A DNA stretch of 64,000 bases from Myotis daubentonii (GCF_963259705.1 NC_081851.1:60348855-60412854), one strand, 5' to 3'. Positions 1-11,300 are shown, counted from the stretch's first letter. Translations and numbers: made by a program. The notes: a model not told the origin generated them from the sequence alone.

Positions 1-592
1 TGAACCCAAGTTATCATGGCCCTAGAGATCGCCTTTAAACTCTGAAGATGGACTTGGACAAAAAACAACAACAACAAAAAAAAAACCAACACCAAGTTCT
101 CTGAGAGTTACTTAAGGCAGGTACATACTGAGTGAGTGTATTGATCAGAGGAGGAATTTATTGTACAGGAGGAAGAAAAGACATCAAGGTTAACTAGTAG
201 AAATAAAAGGAGCTAAGTTAATAAATTTAGGGGAATGTGGAGAGGTCATGAATGCCTTATGGAGAAACAGCCAAAAACACGTGCACACACAAAAAGGAGA
301 AACTGAAGAATGTTTATATTCTTAGCATCATAAAGGTGAAAGGTGTCAAGAACACCACTGAGGTTTAAGCATAGACCATAGAGGTTCAACTTAAGCTGAG
401 TTACACCTGCCCTAGTCTCTGTCGCCCCAGCATTGGGTCTTATTCCCCTTGTTAATGATGTTCTGATAAGAAAAAAGTACATTTGTTTTTAGAAGTTGAG
501 CTACATGTATCTAACACCATTCTGAGAGGAGATCTGAGTAGGGTTTGGGATGAATTGCATATGGTCATGAGAGAAAGAAATCAGTTACATCT
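1..592. other. no recognisable gene or repeat
   Basis: AT-rich single-copy-looking sequence. An A-rich run at 61-86 could be the tail of an old retroposon, but nothing upstream of it is recognisable. No open frame here resembles a known protein. Confidence 0.5.
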
Positions 593-606
593 AAAGGTTA
601 ACATGG

Positions 607-784
607 GCCAGCATATGTGGCTCAGATGGCTGAGCATTGACCTATGAACCAGGAAGTCATGGGGGGGGGGGGGCACATGCAGGAGGCAGCTGATCAATGG
701 TTCTCTGTTATCACTGATGTTTCTATCTCTCTCTCTCCCTCTCCCTTCCTCTCTGAAATCAATAAAAATATATTAGAAATAAAT
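607..784 (+). mobile_element. Ves-type tRNA-derived SINE, internally shortened
   Basis: It begins with a tRNA-like head containing the A-box-like TGGCTCAGATGG and ends with the CT-rich stretch, then ATCAATAAAAATATATT. The middle is collapsed onto a run of 13 G (661-673) that replaces the B-box and central body. AAAGGTTA at 593-600 and AAAGGATTA at 785-793 look like a decayed target duplication. Confidence 0.85.
661..673 (+). repeat. poly-G run inside SINE
   Basis: Thirteen consecutive G. It sits where other Ves copies carry the B-box and the GTAGGGGGCG segment, so it probably expanded from that segment after or with an internal deletion. Such runs are also prone to sequencing error. Confidence 0.9.
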
Positions 785-793
785 AAAGGATTA

Positions 794-1524
794 ATTCGGA
801 ACCTTCCAGCAGAGAGAGCTTCTGGCCTGGAGACCTATTACTTCTCAAGTTGAACAAGCAAATGGGTACAGGCATTAAAAAATGTTTTTGTATATAAGCC
901 TTGTCTTGCCCATCCTGCATGGAAGGAAATCCTTGGCACACAGGCCAAGAAGCTGTTCAATGCCCTAGTGCTTGGCAGAGTCCAGCCCAGGAACAAAGCA
1001 TTGGTGGCAGCCTCTGGCTTGCCCTGCCTCACTGGTGTTCAGGAGGATGCCCCCACCCAGGCACTTGCCTATAGAAGAGAACAGAGTCAATGGCAATCAT
1101 CATTCATTGTAAAAACAAAACCAATCTTCCATTGTCTAATTTTTGATGGAGACTTGCTTAAGGGTACCATAAGGTATAGCAAACAAATCTATTGATCCCA
1201 ATGATATCTTAAAATAAATCATCCCTGAAAAAAATGAAAGATGTGTGCTTATCTGTACATTTTTCAGGGACCTTTTCTCTCTAACTAAACAAGGGAAGGG
1301 GCAGGCATGGGGTGGGGTTGGAGGGGCAATAATGTGATATATCTTTTTCAACTGTAAGATGCGTTTTTGTTGAAATTCCATGGTACCTTTCTGTCCCTTA
1401 AGGAAAGGTAGGCAATGAAACTTGTGTGTTTATATCAACTTGCACTCAGTTATACACATTTGTAAATATATACTGCTTCTCAACTTGACAAGTGAGTTAC
1501 ATATTTTATATATGTAAACATATG

Positions 1525-1526
<2 letters not shown>
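794..1526. other. no recognisable feature
   Basis: Ordinary unique-looking sequence of mixed composition. No repeat family or coding signal recognised on either strand. Confidence 0.5.

Positions 1527-1574
<48 letters not shown>
1527..1574. repeat. (TA)n microsatellite
   Basis: About 24 uninterrupted TA dinucleotides. Confidence 0.97.
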
Positions 1575-1579
<5 letters not shown>

Positions 1580-1816
1580 GAGGGGTTTAGGAAATCCCAC
1601 CATTAGGAACGCACTGCCATCTGAGAATTGTATAGCTTAATTTCAGGAAAACCAAAAAAAAAAAAACTGTTTCAAATGATAATCTAGTGATTTCAGAGGG
1701 AAAAAAAGACATATAAATGTTCCCATACTTATTAATGCCAAACCAGTGATCTGCAGTATAAGTGTGATACATTAGTTCACATATTATACAGGCTAATAGG
1801 TTATATATCCAATTTT

Positions 1817-2033
1817 AAAAAATATATATTTTATTGACTTTTTACAGAGAGGAAGGGAGAGGGTTAGAGAGTTAGAAACATCGATGAGAGAGAAACATCG
1901 ATCAGCTGCCTTCTGCACACTCCCTACTGGGGATGTGCCTGCAACCAAGGTACATGCCCTTGACTGGAATTGAACCTGGGACCTTTCAGTCCACAGGCCA
2001 ACGCTCTATCCACTGAGCCAAACCAGTCAGGGC
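1817..2033 (-). mobile_element. Ves SINE, full length, inverted
   Basis: Read on the minus strand it has the tRNA-derived head (with GGTTCAATTCC as B-box), the body ending in the ATCGATGTTTCT motifs, the CT-rich tract and a tail of ATAAAATATATTTTTT. It is flanked by a 10-bp duplication ATCCAATTTT at 1807-1816 and 2035-2044, so both ends are intact. Confidence 0.95.
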
Positions 2034-2044
2034 AATCCAATTTT

Positions 2045-3305
2045 TATGAACTCTCCTGCTTGCCAATTCTTTGCTTTCTTTTAAGTCTAACTGCATTTAT
2101 ATCGGCCAGTATTAAGCAGGTCTTTTTATTCTGATGCTTTGACATCTAGGGCCTTTGACTCTGGATGGGGCTGACTGCCCTTCCCATGGCTAATCAATTC
2201 CTAGCGATGGTACAGAACTCCCCAGGGAGCACACCTTTCATATGCAAACCAACCAATCCAGATCCCAGTCCAACCCAGTCCTTTATTGAGCTTTCACATC
2301 CTGAGCCACTATCACTCTGCTTTAAGGGCTATGTATCACCCAATAGACAGCCCTTATTCCCCAGAACCCACTGGTATTATTCAAACTAGCCAATCCTAAA
2401 CTTGTATCCCTGCCTCACCTGTTTCTTTCCTGGAAACCACAACAAGGACTCTTGCCCAAGTTTTCCCTTTGCTTCCTCTACCTTCTGGCTGATCCTGGTG
2501 CTGCACTATATGCTCCACATCCACCCCAAGGCATGGCATAGGCCCTCCCCTTGGGAACTGTGAGCAACAAACTGTCTTTTCCATGACAGTCATGTCTTGA
2601 TCTATGGGCCTTAGCATACCTGAATAAAAACAAAACCTCTTAAACATCTTGAAACACAGCTCTGCGGGGGTAGGTTCAAGAAAATTGTGTTGATTAAAGA
2701 TTAGGATTTAGTTGTTTGGGAGATTACTAAGAAAGCCTACGTGATGTCATAAGAAAAGCTTCTTCTTCTTTTTTAAACTCAATTTACCCATTGCCAAATA
2801 TTCACACTGCAAATTCAGCTGTTTGGCAAACGTTTTAGAGCTACCATGTACCAACTAGATCTGCGTAAAGCCATCTCTCTAATTAAAATGGAATCTTCAT
2901 ATAAGCAAGCTGAAACCACCAAGGCCAGGAAAGAAGAACCACAATCCACCTCTGGTGGCCATGACCACCTGAGTTAGTCCAGATGGACCATGTCGGGGAG
3001 CTTCCCAGGTTCCTGTCTGTGCCACAGCAGGAATGATGTGACCATATCACCTTGGCTTCCTTTCAACCAATCTGCAATAATCTGTCCTTTAAATCACTCC
3101 ACAAATATACAGACTTTTACCTTACACATAAATGTGTTAAAAGAAAGAATGTCTGCCCTGTCTTTACAACATAAGCATTTTTTTTTTTTAGTGACAGCGT
3201 AAGTATTTTTAAACACGTCCATGGAATTGTCCCAAAGTTCAGTGGGGGATAGAAAGTACCTAAAAGGTTTCATTTACATAATTGCAAACTTTTATCCTTA
3301 GAAAA
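2045..3305. other. 1.26 kb without recognisable feature
   Basis: Single-copy-looking sequence. Short open frames on both strands show no similarity that I recognise. A poly-T run lies at about 3179-3189. Confidence 0.5.
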
Positions 3306-3420
3306 CTTCCCCATCCCAGTTTTATAGTTGAGGATCCTGAGACCTAGAAAAACAGTAATGTATCTAGAATTAATGGCTAATTGGGGGTGGAATCCCTGTC
3401 TGCCTTCTACTGCAGTTCCG
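3306..3420 (-). mobile_element. MIR SINE fragment
   Basis: Antisense MIR-like order: remnants of the 'cagatgaggaaactgag' region, then the segment antisense to the tRNA-derived part. Strongly diverged; recognised by order of motifs only. Confidence 0.45.
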
Positions 3421-3424
3421 CCCC

Positions 3425-3575
3425 AACGAGTTGTGTGATTTAGAGCACATCGACTAATTTCCCTAAACCTCAATTACTTTTCCTGAAAATGAGGATAATA
3501 GTACCCCTTCACAGCTTTGTTGTATTATTCAAGATTCAAGCAAAAAGTGCTTTGTAAACTACAAAATAGAAAATG
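3425..3575 (+). mobile_element. MIR SINE, core and 3' part
   Basis: Sense MIR order is visible: a TGTGTGATTT region, then CCTAAACCTCAATTACTTTTCCTG, then AAATGAGGATAATAGTACC and a terminal GTGCTTTGTAAACTAC-like segment. A diverged, mammal-wide repeat. Confidence 0.65.
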
Positions 3576-3972
3576 AATAATGTATATTATTAATAGTATC
3601 ATGAAGCCACTAGAATAAAGGATCCCCCAATAAACAATGCAGACTTATAGTCCTACTTTCTTTCAGGAGACAGAACACATATCCTAGAAATACACTTGGA
3701 AAAAAGTTTCATCCAGTAGCCTAGAGCTACTAGAGAACCTCTGTTTGTAATTATGGATTTATTCCTTTTGGCTACTGTGTAATCCCGGAATTACTGTGGG
3801 AATCTTGAATGGAAAGCATTTAAAGTATTTTTATCTCCTTTTGCAAATATATATTTAGTTACAGAAGTAATACATATTAATTGCAAACTTTCCAGTCACA
3901 CAAACATGGAAAGCCAGATCCTTCCCTCAACTTCCCCAACTCCAAACCCCAAAGGTAGCACTGTTACAATAC
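3576..3972. other. no recognisable feature
   Basis: About 400 bp of unique-looking sequence with no repeat or coding signal recognised. Confidence 0.45.
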
Positions 3973-3980
3973 ACAGTTTT

Positions 3981-4193
3981 TTAACAATATATTTTATTGA
4001 TTTCAGAGAGGAAGGGAGAGGGAGGGAGAGATAGAAACATCAATGATGAGAGAGAATCATCGATTGGCTGCCTCCTGCACACCTCACACTGAGGATCGAG
4101 CCCACAACCCAGGCATGTGCCCTGACCAGGAATTGAACCATCACCTCCTGGTTTATAGGTCAATGCTCAACCACTAAGCAATGCCAGCTGGGC
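3981..4193 (-). mobile_element. Ves-type SINE, inverted
   Basis: Minus-strand Ves copy with tail (TATTTTATTGATTTC on the plus strand), purine-rich region, GATTGGCTGCCTCCTGCAC body and tRNA-like head ending in CCAGCTGGGC. The related strings ACACAGTTTTTTAAC (from 3971) and ATACAGTTTTTAAC (from 4199) flank it as an imperfect target duplication. It belongs to the subfamily with a GCCCTGACCAGGAATTGAAC core. Confidence 0.93.
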
Positions 4194-4209
4194 TACATAT
4201 ACAGTTTTT

Positions 4210-5676
4210 AACACAGAGGAATGGGATCACATTTCATATATGTAATTTAATGTTTCTGCCTCAGCAATCTATGATGGACAACTTTATCTGTAGAGAACTG
4301 TCTAGCTGTTTTTCCATTTATATAATATTCCATTGCATGAATGAATCATCATTATGGCCCCCTCCCATTTAGGCTGTTTCCAATTTATCATTCTTATATG
4401 TGGTGCGATAATTAACTTCACTGTTATGTATTAGTGGACACGTGTTTGGGCATTTCTGTAGAATTGATTCCTGGAAGTCGGAGGGTAGACACCTTTGGGA
4501 AGGCTCAGAGAGCCTAGACATTTGTTTTCATTTTAAGAAACTGTCCTGCCTGACTTGTATCAGTCTTTTCCCACCCACTGCGCCTCCAGGCAGACAATTA
4601 CGCACAAGCCCAAGGCAGATGCAGTCTGGATGGTGCGGAGTCGGTAATGGCACTAGAATAGAACCCGTTGCATAAGAGGGGTTATCCAGCAGGCTCTGCA
4701 GAATGACTCAACCTTCACATCGTTTGCCTCTCACCCTGTCCAACTCCGCATTCCTGCTGACTTGGGGCATCTGTGTGTACAATGAAACTTTTGACAACAC
4801 TAGCCTAAGTTGCTTTAAATATACCATGGAGGTCATGTCACAGTTAGAGCGCATTCATAAATAACTCTCTAATGAATAAAAATAAGAGGAAGACAAAACT
4901 CCCATTCTGCAAAAATGTCAAACTCAGTCTATTTGGAGACAGAGAATATCGATCACTCATCCGCCCCGTGGGCTGCTCCAACTCCAGCCTCTCAGCTCCC
5001 ACAGTCCAAGCCTATTTATCTGAACTCTAATGCCTGGGAAAATGCTGGAACAATTCCCAACTTTTAGAGTATTCTTCAGCTTCAAGAAAATATTTTCAGG
5101 AGTCCATTTGTATTTACTGAACATTCATGGACCAATTCCGATGCATTCAGTTTTCTAGACCAACTGTAATTCACCTGTTACATTTGGACTTTTGGCTGTG
5201 CTGTAGTTTTTCTAAATTGAAATGTTCCTTATGTTCAAAGATCTCCCTGGTGTTCAAAGTAAAATTGGTTTCCTATAAAAGCTTGGCATCGCTGTCATTA
5301 ATTAACAGAAAGCAGAATGCCTCTGTGTGTTTACCTTCACAAAGTGTATTCATGCGATGCATTTCTTTCCCACAGGCCTGGTTTACTCCAATAGATCGGA
5401 AATTAAGAATGTATTAAAAAATAAAGGCATGTCTTTCACCAGCAGGGAAGTTTTGAAAAGGAGACTACAATATTTCCTGAAAAGACATCAGACACAGGGG
5501 TGTGAAAGTTAAATAGAGCCTCTCACTATGAGAAAGTAAATTATGTTAAATCATTCGCTTTATCTGAGACTACTTTTCTGTGACTTGATCCAATTTGCCA
5601 AACAATGTATGGGCTGATCATCCAGCTAGTCAGTAGCTATTCATTGGCCAGTTTTATGGCCGATCAGACTTGTTAG

Positions 5677-5679
<3 letters not shown>
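4210..5679. other. 1.47 kb without recognisable feature
   Basis: Unique-looking DNA. Open frames of 60-96 codons occur on both strands but lack recognisable domains. Confidence 0.45.

Positions 5680-5728
<49 letters not shown>
5680..5728. repeat. (GT)n microsatellite
   Basis: About 24 uninterrupted GT units. Its minus-strand translation as poly-threonine/histidine is an artefact. Confidence 0.97.
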
Positions 5729-5730
<2 letters not shown>

Positions 5731-5794
5731 GGACTCGTTGAACTTTAGAGTTCTTGTAAAGGCTGATACTGGAAAGTAAGACTAAAACAAAGGT

Positions 5795-5893
5795 TCTCAC
5801 ACAGACACCAGGGGGTGAGGGCATGAGTGGGGGGCGCTCAATGGGGGGATAAGGACACATATGTAATACCTTAATCAATAAAGAAAGAAAAAA
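5795..5893 (+). mobile_element. L1 3' end (bat-type tail)
   Basis: The string of G-rich blocks followed by GACACATATGTAATACC and AATCAATAAAGAAAG matches the 3' ends at 14.8, 42.95 and 61.4 kb. All four share 'ggg..ATATGTAATA..TT..CAATAAA', typical of the terminal L1 3' UTR in bats. Confidence 0.7.
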
Positions 5894-5896
5894 TCC

Positions 5897-5897
5897 C

Positions 5898-5948
<51 letters not shown>
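5897..5948. repeat. (TA)n microsatellite after an L1 tail
   Basis: About 25 TA units directly behind the A-rich L1 tail, so it probably grew from that tail. Confidence 0.95.
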
Positions 5949-5951
<3 letters not shown>

Positions 5952-7395
5952 AGGCAGGACTTCCCTTGGAGTCATGGTATGCCAACATCTTTGAACCATA
6001 TTGAAATATGAGTTACATTTCATATGCATCAGATGATTGTAAGTTATAATGACTTTTGGGTATACCTTTGAAGTTTGGAGCCACATTTTATATTATTTTT
6101 GCTTCTGTGACTTCTATAATAGGGTTATAGATGTAAGTAATACAGATAAATACTAGACATTTAATAAACACTTGCTGAATTCAATTAAAGATTATCTCAT
6201 CCCTCTGCTACCTATGTTCTCTGATAGACTACATAAAATAAAATCTTTTAATTCAAAGATCCTACTCAGAATCTTTTCAGGCTTGTCACTCATAAGAAGC
6301 AGGAGGCTCAGTGGGACTTACAGTTGAAGGAAATGGCCTTGTTGGCAGTCCTCTTTTCTTTTTCCCTTCTGTTGTAATCAGGGCCAGAGCCAAACACAGC
6401 AATGCCATGTGTCCTGGGAGCACTGGGTAACATCAATTCTATTAAACTGAAAATGGGACAGAGCCCAGACTCTGGCAGGCAAGAGGCTCGCTGAGACCTT
6501 GGCAGCAAAGGGCAGGCAGGAATGGGCATCATGAGCCAGAGTACAAGGAGGGCCAGCTGCAAACGTGATGATCCTGAGTCCAGTCTGACAGGTGCACACT
6601 TGCCCACATGTAAAGGGTCAAAGAGCTGCAAGATTCACTCTTCCCACTCATCTCCACCCCACCCCACCTCCCGCCAGATCCCTCACTGCCCTCTGTGCTC
6701 GCCAGCCATTCACTCCAGTCCCGGGTTCAATCTGGGCACCTCTGGGCACCTGTTCTTTTGTATAGCAACCCACCCCTTCACCTCTAGGCTGATGGCATTT
6801 CTTCTCCCTCATTTGGTGATGCTTCAACGACTTTTCTAGAATTGTGAGCATCGTGGTCCCTCAAGCCTGTCTTCGGAACTCACTCCTGTAACTTCCCCCA
6901 TTGGCAGCAGAGCATTCAGCCCAACCTTCCCAGCTTACACTGGGCCCTTGGCTCTCGGCAGTGAGAGTCGTTCTTGAGGCGTAATCATCCAAGGCCATAA
7001 TGAAGTCAGGCACAGGTCAGAGTTTGTGGCCACGTGGAACTTCAGCCCGAATGGAGGAACACAGTAGCAAGAGATTCCTAGGGCAGGCTCAGCGGTGAGG
7101 CCAGGCAGGAGGTTGCTGCTTGGTACTGGGCGAGGAGGAAGAATTCAGAGCCAACACCAGAGCCTAGCCTCTGTGGCCTGTCCCTGGACATCCCGGCTGG
7201 AGATGAACTAATTTGAAAGCAAGGCTGATACACTTCCTGCCAGAATTGATTTTGGAACTGAAGTGAGCACGAGGTTGGAATTGGTACCATTTAAAATCCA
7301 GCTTAAAGGAGTCAGGGGGGACAACGTCAGAAAAAGAAAGATAGGTACAAGAAGTAGGTGATGTGGATGTCTTGGAGGAGACAGAGACTGAAAGA
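5949..7395. other. 1.45 kb without recognisable feature
   Basis: Includes a somewhat GC-rich stretch at about 6480-7110 with overlapping open frames of 67-107 codons. These have no signal, start context or domain that I recognise. I see no repeat family here. Confidence 0.45.
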
Positions 7396-7680
7396 TTACT
7401 CTTTGTAATATAGTAAGACCAACAGTAAAAGAGCTTTTATTTCCCGAACTCCCTGCGACCCTGGGCAACCTTTGTCAAGCCTCGCTACGACGTTCCCACC
7501 TGGTGGGCGCCCCAATTGGTCGACCCTGATAGCTCTGACCTCTGCCTGAGCCTAAGTCCGGGACCAGAAGAAAAAATGGTGGAATAGTTAGCAATTGTAG
7601 GTTTTCCAAACAAAACAGAAAATTGTTAAGATAGGATCTCCAGGTTTACTCACAAACCAAGAGCATTTATTTACAGTGGG
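7396..7680 (-). mobile_element. possible endogenous-retrovirus LTR / leader fragment
   Basis: On the minus strand two AATAAA signals (7666-7671 and 7436-7441) each lead into a similar GCTCTT-containing string. Between them is a CpG-rich segment with GGGGCGCCCACC, loosely like a tRNA-primer-site region. No TG..CA boundaries or target duplication could be fixed. Tentative. Confidence 0.3.
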
Positions 7681-8101
7681 CATGCACCTCGGTGAAGGAA
7701 AAAAGGATAAATTTCCCTTCAGAACTCACCAGTTCCAAGTGAAATGACAGCTCTCTCAACAGAGCAGGTAGTTCAAAAGAAATATTCAGGCTTGGAGAAG
7801 GCCTGCTGGTTATAAGGCAACATCTGAACTCACAAACCAAGATCAAAAGGTGTCCTCCTCAGAGTGAGTGTCAGTAATGAGATTCTTCCCACTGTGTAAT
7901 CTGATTTGTCACTATAACTCAATGCAATAATCATAGCAGCAAATACGAAAATATATGCTTCAAACCTGGATAATTGCCCAGCAGTGAAATGCTTCCAAAG
8001 ATCCAATATTCTGACATTTAATAAAAGTTTGAATTATATTTGCAGTCTGCCATGATTTAATTTTCTTGAGTTCAATATTTAATAAAACAATAGAAAATTA
8101 T
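7681..8101. other. no recognisable feature
   Basis: About 420 bp. The string ACTCACAAACCAAGA occurs twice (near 7649 and 7828), otherwise nothing is recognised. Confidence 0.4.
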
Positions 8102-8113
8102 TACAAGTATCTC

Positions 8114-8310
8114 TTTTTAATTGATTTTAAAGAGAGAGAGAGAGGAAGGGAAAGTGAAAAAGAGAGAGAGAAGAGAGAAGCAATAATTTGTCTTCCACTT
8201 ATTTATTCATTCATTGGTTGCTTCTTGTATGTGCCTTGACCGGGGATTGAACCTGCAACTTTGGTGTCTCGGGATGATGTTCTAATCAACTGAACTACCC
8301 AGAAAGAGCC
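8114..8310 (-). mobile_element. older tRNA-derived SINE, inverted
   Basis: Minus-strand SINE with a head containing CGGGGATTGAACCTGCAAC and a GA-rich region, flanked by a perfect 12-bp duplication TACAAGTATCTC (8102-8113 and 8311-8322). Its body (TTGGTTGCTTCTTGTATGTG) differs from the young Ves copies, which suggests an older bat or laurasiatherian lineage. Confidence 0.88.
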
Positions 8311-8361
8311 TACAAGTATCTCATGCCATTCAGAAACTACTGGATATGAGCCTGATTCTGG

Positions 8362-8528
8362 TCAGATTGCAAGAGATTAAATCCCAACTTAGCCATGTAC
8401 TGGTTGTTTGACTGGCAAATTACTCAACCTATCTGTCCCTTGGTTTTCCTCGCCAGGAAAATTATCCTAGAATCCACTTACTATGGCTGTTGTGAGGATT
8501 AAGGAATTTTTACACATAGTGAGTGCTC
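8362..8528 (+). mobile_element. MIR SINE
   Basis: Sense MIR: AAATCCCAACTTAGCCA, then 'ctggcaaattactcaacc', then CCTCGCCAGGAAAATTATCC, then GGCTGTTGTGAGGATTAAGG and a GTGAGTGCTCA end. It abuts the inverted-duplication arm beginning at 8529. Confidence 0.75.
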
Positions 8529-8628
8529 AGGTTCTGGACATTCTCCTGGCCTTAAAGATAACAAGGCAAATATGACATCTTTCTTGCTATTACAGGGCTT
8601 ATAGTAGAGAGGGCAGAAGTGGACTTAA
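8529..8628 (+). repeat. left arm of a 100-bp inverted duplication
   Basis: This 100-bp segment is matched in inverted orientation at 8994-9093. I count 3 mismatches in 100 positions. No tail, terminal repeat or known family is visible in the arm itself. The spacer (8629-8993) is 365 bp. Confidence 0.95.
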
Positions 8629-8993
8629 CTACATTTTATTTTTAAAAGTGAAACCCAATGGCTCCCTCTCCTTTTGTTTGTTTGCATGCTTGTTTCAAAA
8701 AACTGTACAGACATCTGCACATTCCCCAGGTTTGTTCCAAATATTATTTCAAATTAACTCTTTTTTGAAAGAGAAGAATTCTACCAATTTTAAACTTCAA
8801 CACAGGAGATCTGAAGTTGTGTGGACTGACAATATAAGCAGTGACACATCTGAACCAAAGGCGATCACAGAGAAATCTGACTTTGGGGCAACCTTAAAAA
8901 CTGGCACCAGCCTCTGAGTTCCAAATTTGAGTAGATTTCCACAAAGCACAAGGAAAGAAAGACCTGGTGAACACGGTCATGTGACAATATCAT
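8629..8993. other. spacer of the inverted duplication
   Basis: It contains an open frame on the plus strand (8648-8917, 89 codons) without a recognised domain. Composition is AT-rich and no repeat family is recognised. Confidence 0.5.
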
Positions 8994-9093
8994 TTAAGTC
9001 CACTTCTGCCTTCTCTACTATAAGCCCTGTAATAGCAATAAAGATGTCATATTTGCCTTGTTATCTTTGAGGCCAGGAGAATGTCCAGAACCT
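8994..9093 (-). repeat. right arm of a 100-bp inverted duplication
   Basis: Reverse complement of 8529-8628 with 3 differences. The match stops at AGGTTCTGG/CCAGAACCT on the outer side and TTAAGTCC/GGACTTAA on the inner side. Confidence 0.95.
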
Positions 9094-9369
9094 AGAAGAC
9101 ATTCAGTGAATGCTGAATGAAATTAGAAATAAACCATAGTCTTGGCACTGAGCTATTAATGCATCATTTCCTCATGTATGTTAGCATGACATCAGAGCAA
9201 AGTACTTTTGAAAATAATGTTACCTGAAGATAAGTATTTTGCTTCATTTTTCTATAAAATTTTGTCAAACGCTTTGTTTTTCTGCCTGTATCTCTATTTG
9301 GTTATTAAGGGTAACAAGAAGACATACTTATAATAGATCCCGTTTATTGAGAGTATAAATGTGCCAGTC

Positions 9370-9556
9370 ATTATGCTAATCTTATAAGAAGTTTGGGCTG
9401 CAGCTATGACTGTTGTACTAGCTTTACAGATGACAAAATTGGAGAAAAGAAAGCCCAAGTTTTGCAAGATCACACAGCTAACAAGCAGCTGACACAGGCC
9501 TAACACCCAGCTTTATCTGATTTTAAAAGACTCTGCTTTTAACCACTGCATTGCAT
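9370..9556 (-). mobile_element. MIR SINE, antisense
   Basis: Motif order is CTTTACAGATGACAAAATTGGAG, then CAAGATCACACAGCTAAC, then GACACAGGCC and CTGCTTTTAACCACTGCAT, i.e. antisense MIR nearly to the tRNA-derived 5' end. Confidence 0.85.
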
Positions 9557-9584
9557 TAAAGCCTCTTAAAAAATCACAAAATAT

Positions 9585-9738
9585 CAGAGGCTAAAAGATC
9601 TTGCATATTTTATAAGTAAGTAAACCGAGATTCAGAGGTATAAGTAAAGTGCCTTGCCAAATGCCTACCTCATTAAAAGTATAGCCTGGGACTTGAACTT
9701 AAGACTCCTGTCTGACAATCCAAAATGCTTCCTCCTGT
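9585..9738 (-). mobile_element. second MIR-type fragment, antisense
   Basis: AAGTAAGTAAACCGAGATTCAGAGG, then GTGCCTTGCC, then GGGACTTGAACTTAAGACTCC follow the antisense MIR order. Separated from the previous copy by about 30 bp. Confidence 0.65.
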
Positions 9739-9740
9739 TA

Positions 9741-9773
9741 CTTCTTCTTCTTCTTCTTCTTTTTTTTTTTTTT
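9741..9773. repeat. (CTT)n / poly-T tract
   Basis: Six CTT units run into 13-14 T. Confidence 0.9.
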
Positions 9774-10800
9774 AACAAAAGCAACCCTATTCTATCTAAC
9801 CTTAGTACACTTCAGTAGGTCTCTTTACTGAATGCTAAAAAGGATTCCCCTTCCAGAAATGACTTACTCTTGTTTCATAAGCTCAATCAATTCTTTTGTA
9901 ATCCAAAAAAAAAAAAAATCACAAATAAATTCCATGGTTTAGTAGTCTAAGCACTATTTTTTCCCCCTGCCTTCAGAATCGCCACTCAGGGCATGCTGTC
10001 TGACACAGACTCCTCTCCTGGGATGGAGACTGAAGGAGAAAGAGGAGAAGAAAAAAAAGACAAAGTCTATATCACAATCAGATCTAGCATTCATCAGATA
10101 GTTGTCAAGCAATAGATGTGGGTGACAACAGTTACCTTATGAGGTCCAGCATCTTAACTAAGATGCCCATTGTGTCCAACCCATTTGTTAAAGATGTCCA
10201 TACTACACTGACCACATGATGACTTAAGGCATTGTTCACCAAACCAGGCATTACGAATGATGAAAAAAAAAAGGCACCATATATGTAGAATGCAAATCTG
10301 ATTACAGCACGAAGAATGCTTTCTTTTGGTTCAAAGGAGATGCTCCTCCAGCATATGTATGGGCTGCTTTACTCTAGCAGTGCCGGAGGTTGGATCACAG
10401 GATCCACACTCACACCCCTGTTACAATCGGGGAGTGTCTCTATGACAGAGGGAGGGGAGAGGATCCAGTGTATGCGTCGCCCCAATGACAGTGTCCTTTT
10501 CACATAGTTTATGTGGCAAAATGTAGATAACTGTCAGCTCTGGGGGATTAGCAAAGGGGTCTATTGTTCTATTTTCAGTTTTTTTTATGAATTTGAAAAC
10601 TTTCACCATTAGCATGTTCTGTTTGTTGTTTTTTTTCTTAAAGTAATCTTTTCCTTGGGAAGAAGCTTCACAGAGCCTTGTCTTAGGACGATACTCTTCC
10701 AGGAAGCAGGGGTTAGTAGAGGGCACTGGACTTGAACTCAGAGCCCATGACCTCTAGAAGTCAGCAATCTCTCTGGCTACACAGCCTGGCTACACAGGGA
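9774..10800. other. 1 kb without recognisable feature
   Basis: Unique-looking. A minus-strand open frame of 101 codons (10421-10726) has no recognisable domain and spans low-complexity T-rich DNA. Confidence 0.45.
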
Positions 10801-10839
10801 TTCAGCATTTCCTGACTCCCCGTCTGTTTTATCGTCTCC

Positions 10840-11010
10840 TCTCCATTTGCTGCCATCATGCCCTGGATAACCATTGTCCTTGTATTTCCTTTGTCTTTTC
10901 TCTCATTCCCCTAGGATTATGGCCTATTTGATGGTGAACCACCAGCACCTAATATCTGCATCTAACCTACACTCAGTAAATCCTTGCTCAGTCAAGGAAG
11001 AAAGCAACTG
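10840..11010 (+). mobile_element. L2 (LINE-2) 3' end
   Basis: 'ccctaggattatggcc', then CACCAGCACCTAATATCTGCA and CTCAGTAAATCCTTG correspond to the degenerate L2 3' end that normally reads '...agcacctagcacagtg...ctcaataaat'. Confidence 0.5.
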
Positions 11011-11027
11011 ACGTTGATTAGGTATAC

Positions 11028-11115
11028 ATCAATTAGTAGCACCTCCTTCCTCCTGTTGCAAAGATTAAGTGAAACTTGGCACAGTGGTTGGTGTGTAATA
11101 GGCACTCACTTCATG
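11028..11115 (+). mobile_element. MIR 3' fragment
   Basis: AGATTAAGTGAAACTTGGCACAGTGG and GTGTAATAGGCACTCA match the 3' part of sense MIR. An ATT-rich microsatellite-like stretch follows to about 11161. Confidence 0.6.
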
Positions 11116-11179
11116 GTAGCTGCTTTAATAATTATCATCATTACTACTATCATTATTATTATCCACCTGTCATATGCTG

Positions 11180-11300
11180 TTTAATCCTCACCTGAAAGAG
11201 ACTGCTCAGGAAGTTCCCAATCACACCATTGTGAAGTGGCAGCTTTGGGACCTAAGACCATTTGACTCCAAAGCTCATGTTCTTAGCTCTGCATCATTCT
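11180..11300 (-). mobile_element. MIR fragment, antisense
   Basis: TTTAATCCTCACCTGAAAGAG, then GAAGTGGCAGCTTTGGGACC, then GACTCCAAAGCTCATGTTCTTAGC follow antisense MIR order. Confidence 0.6.
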
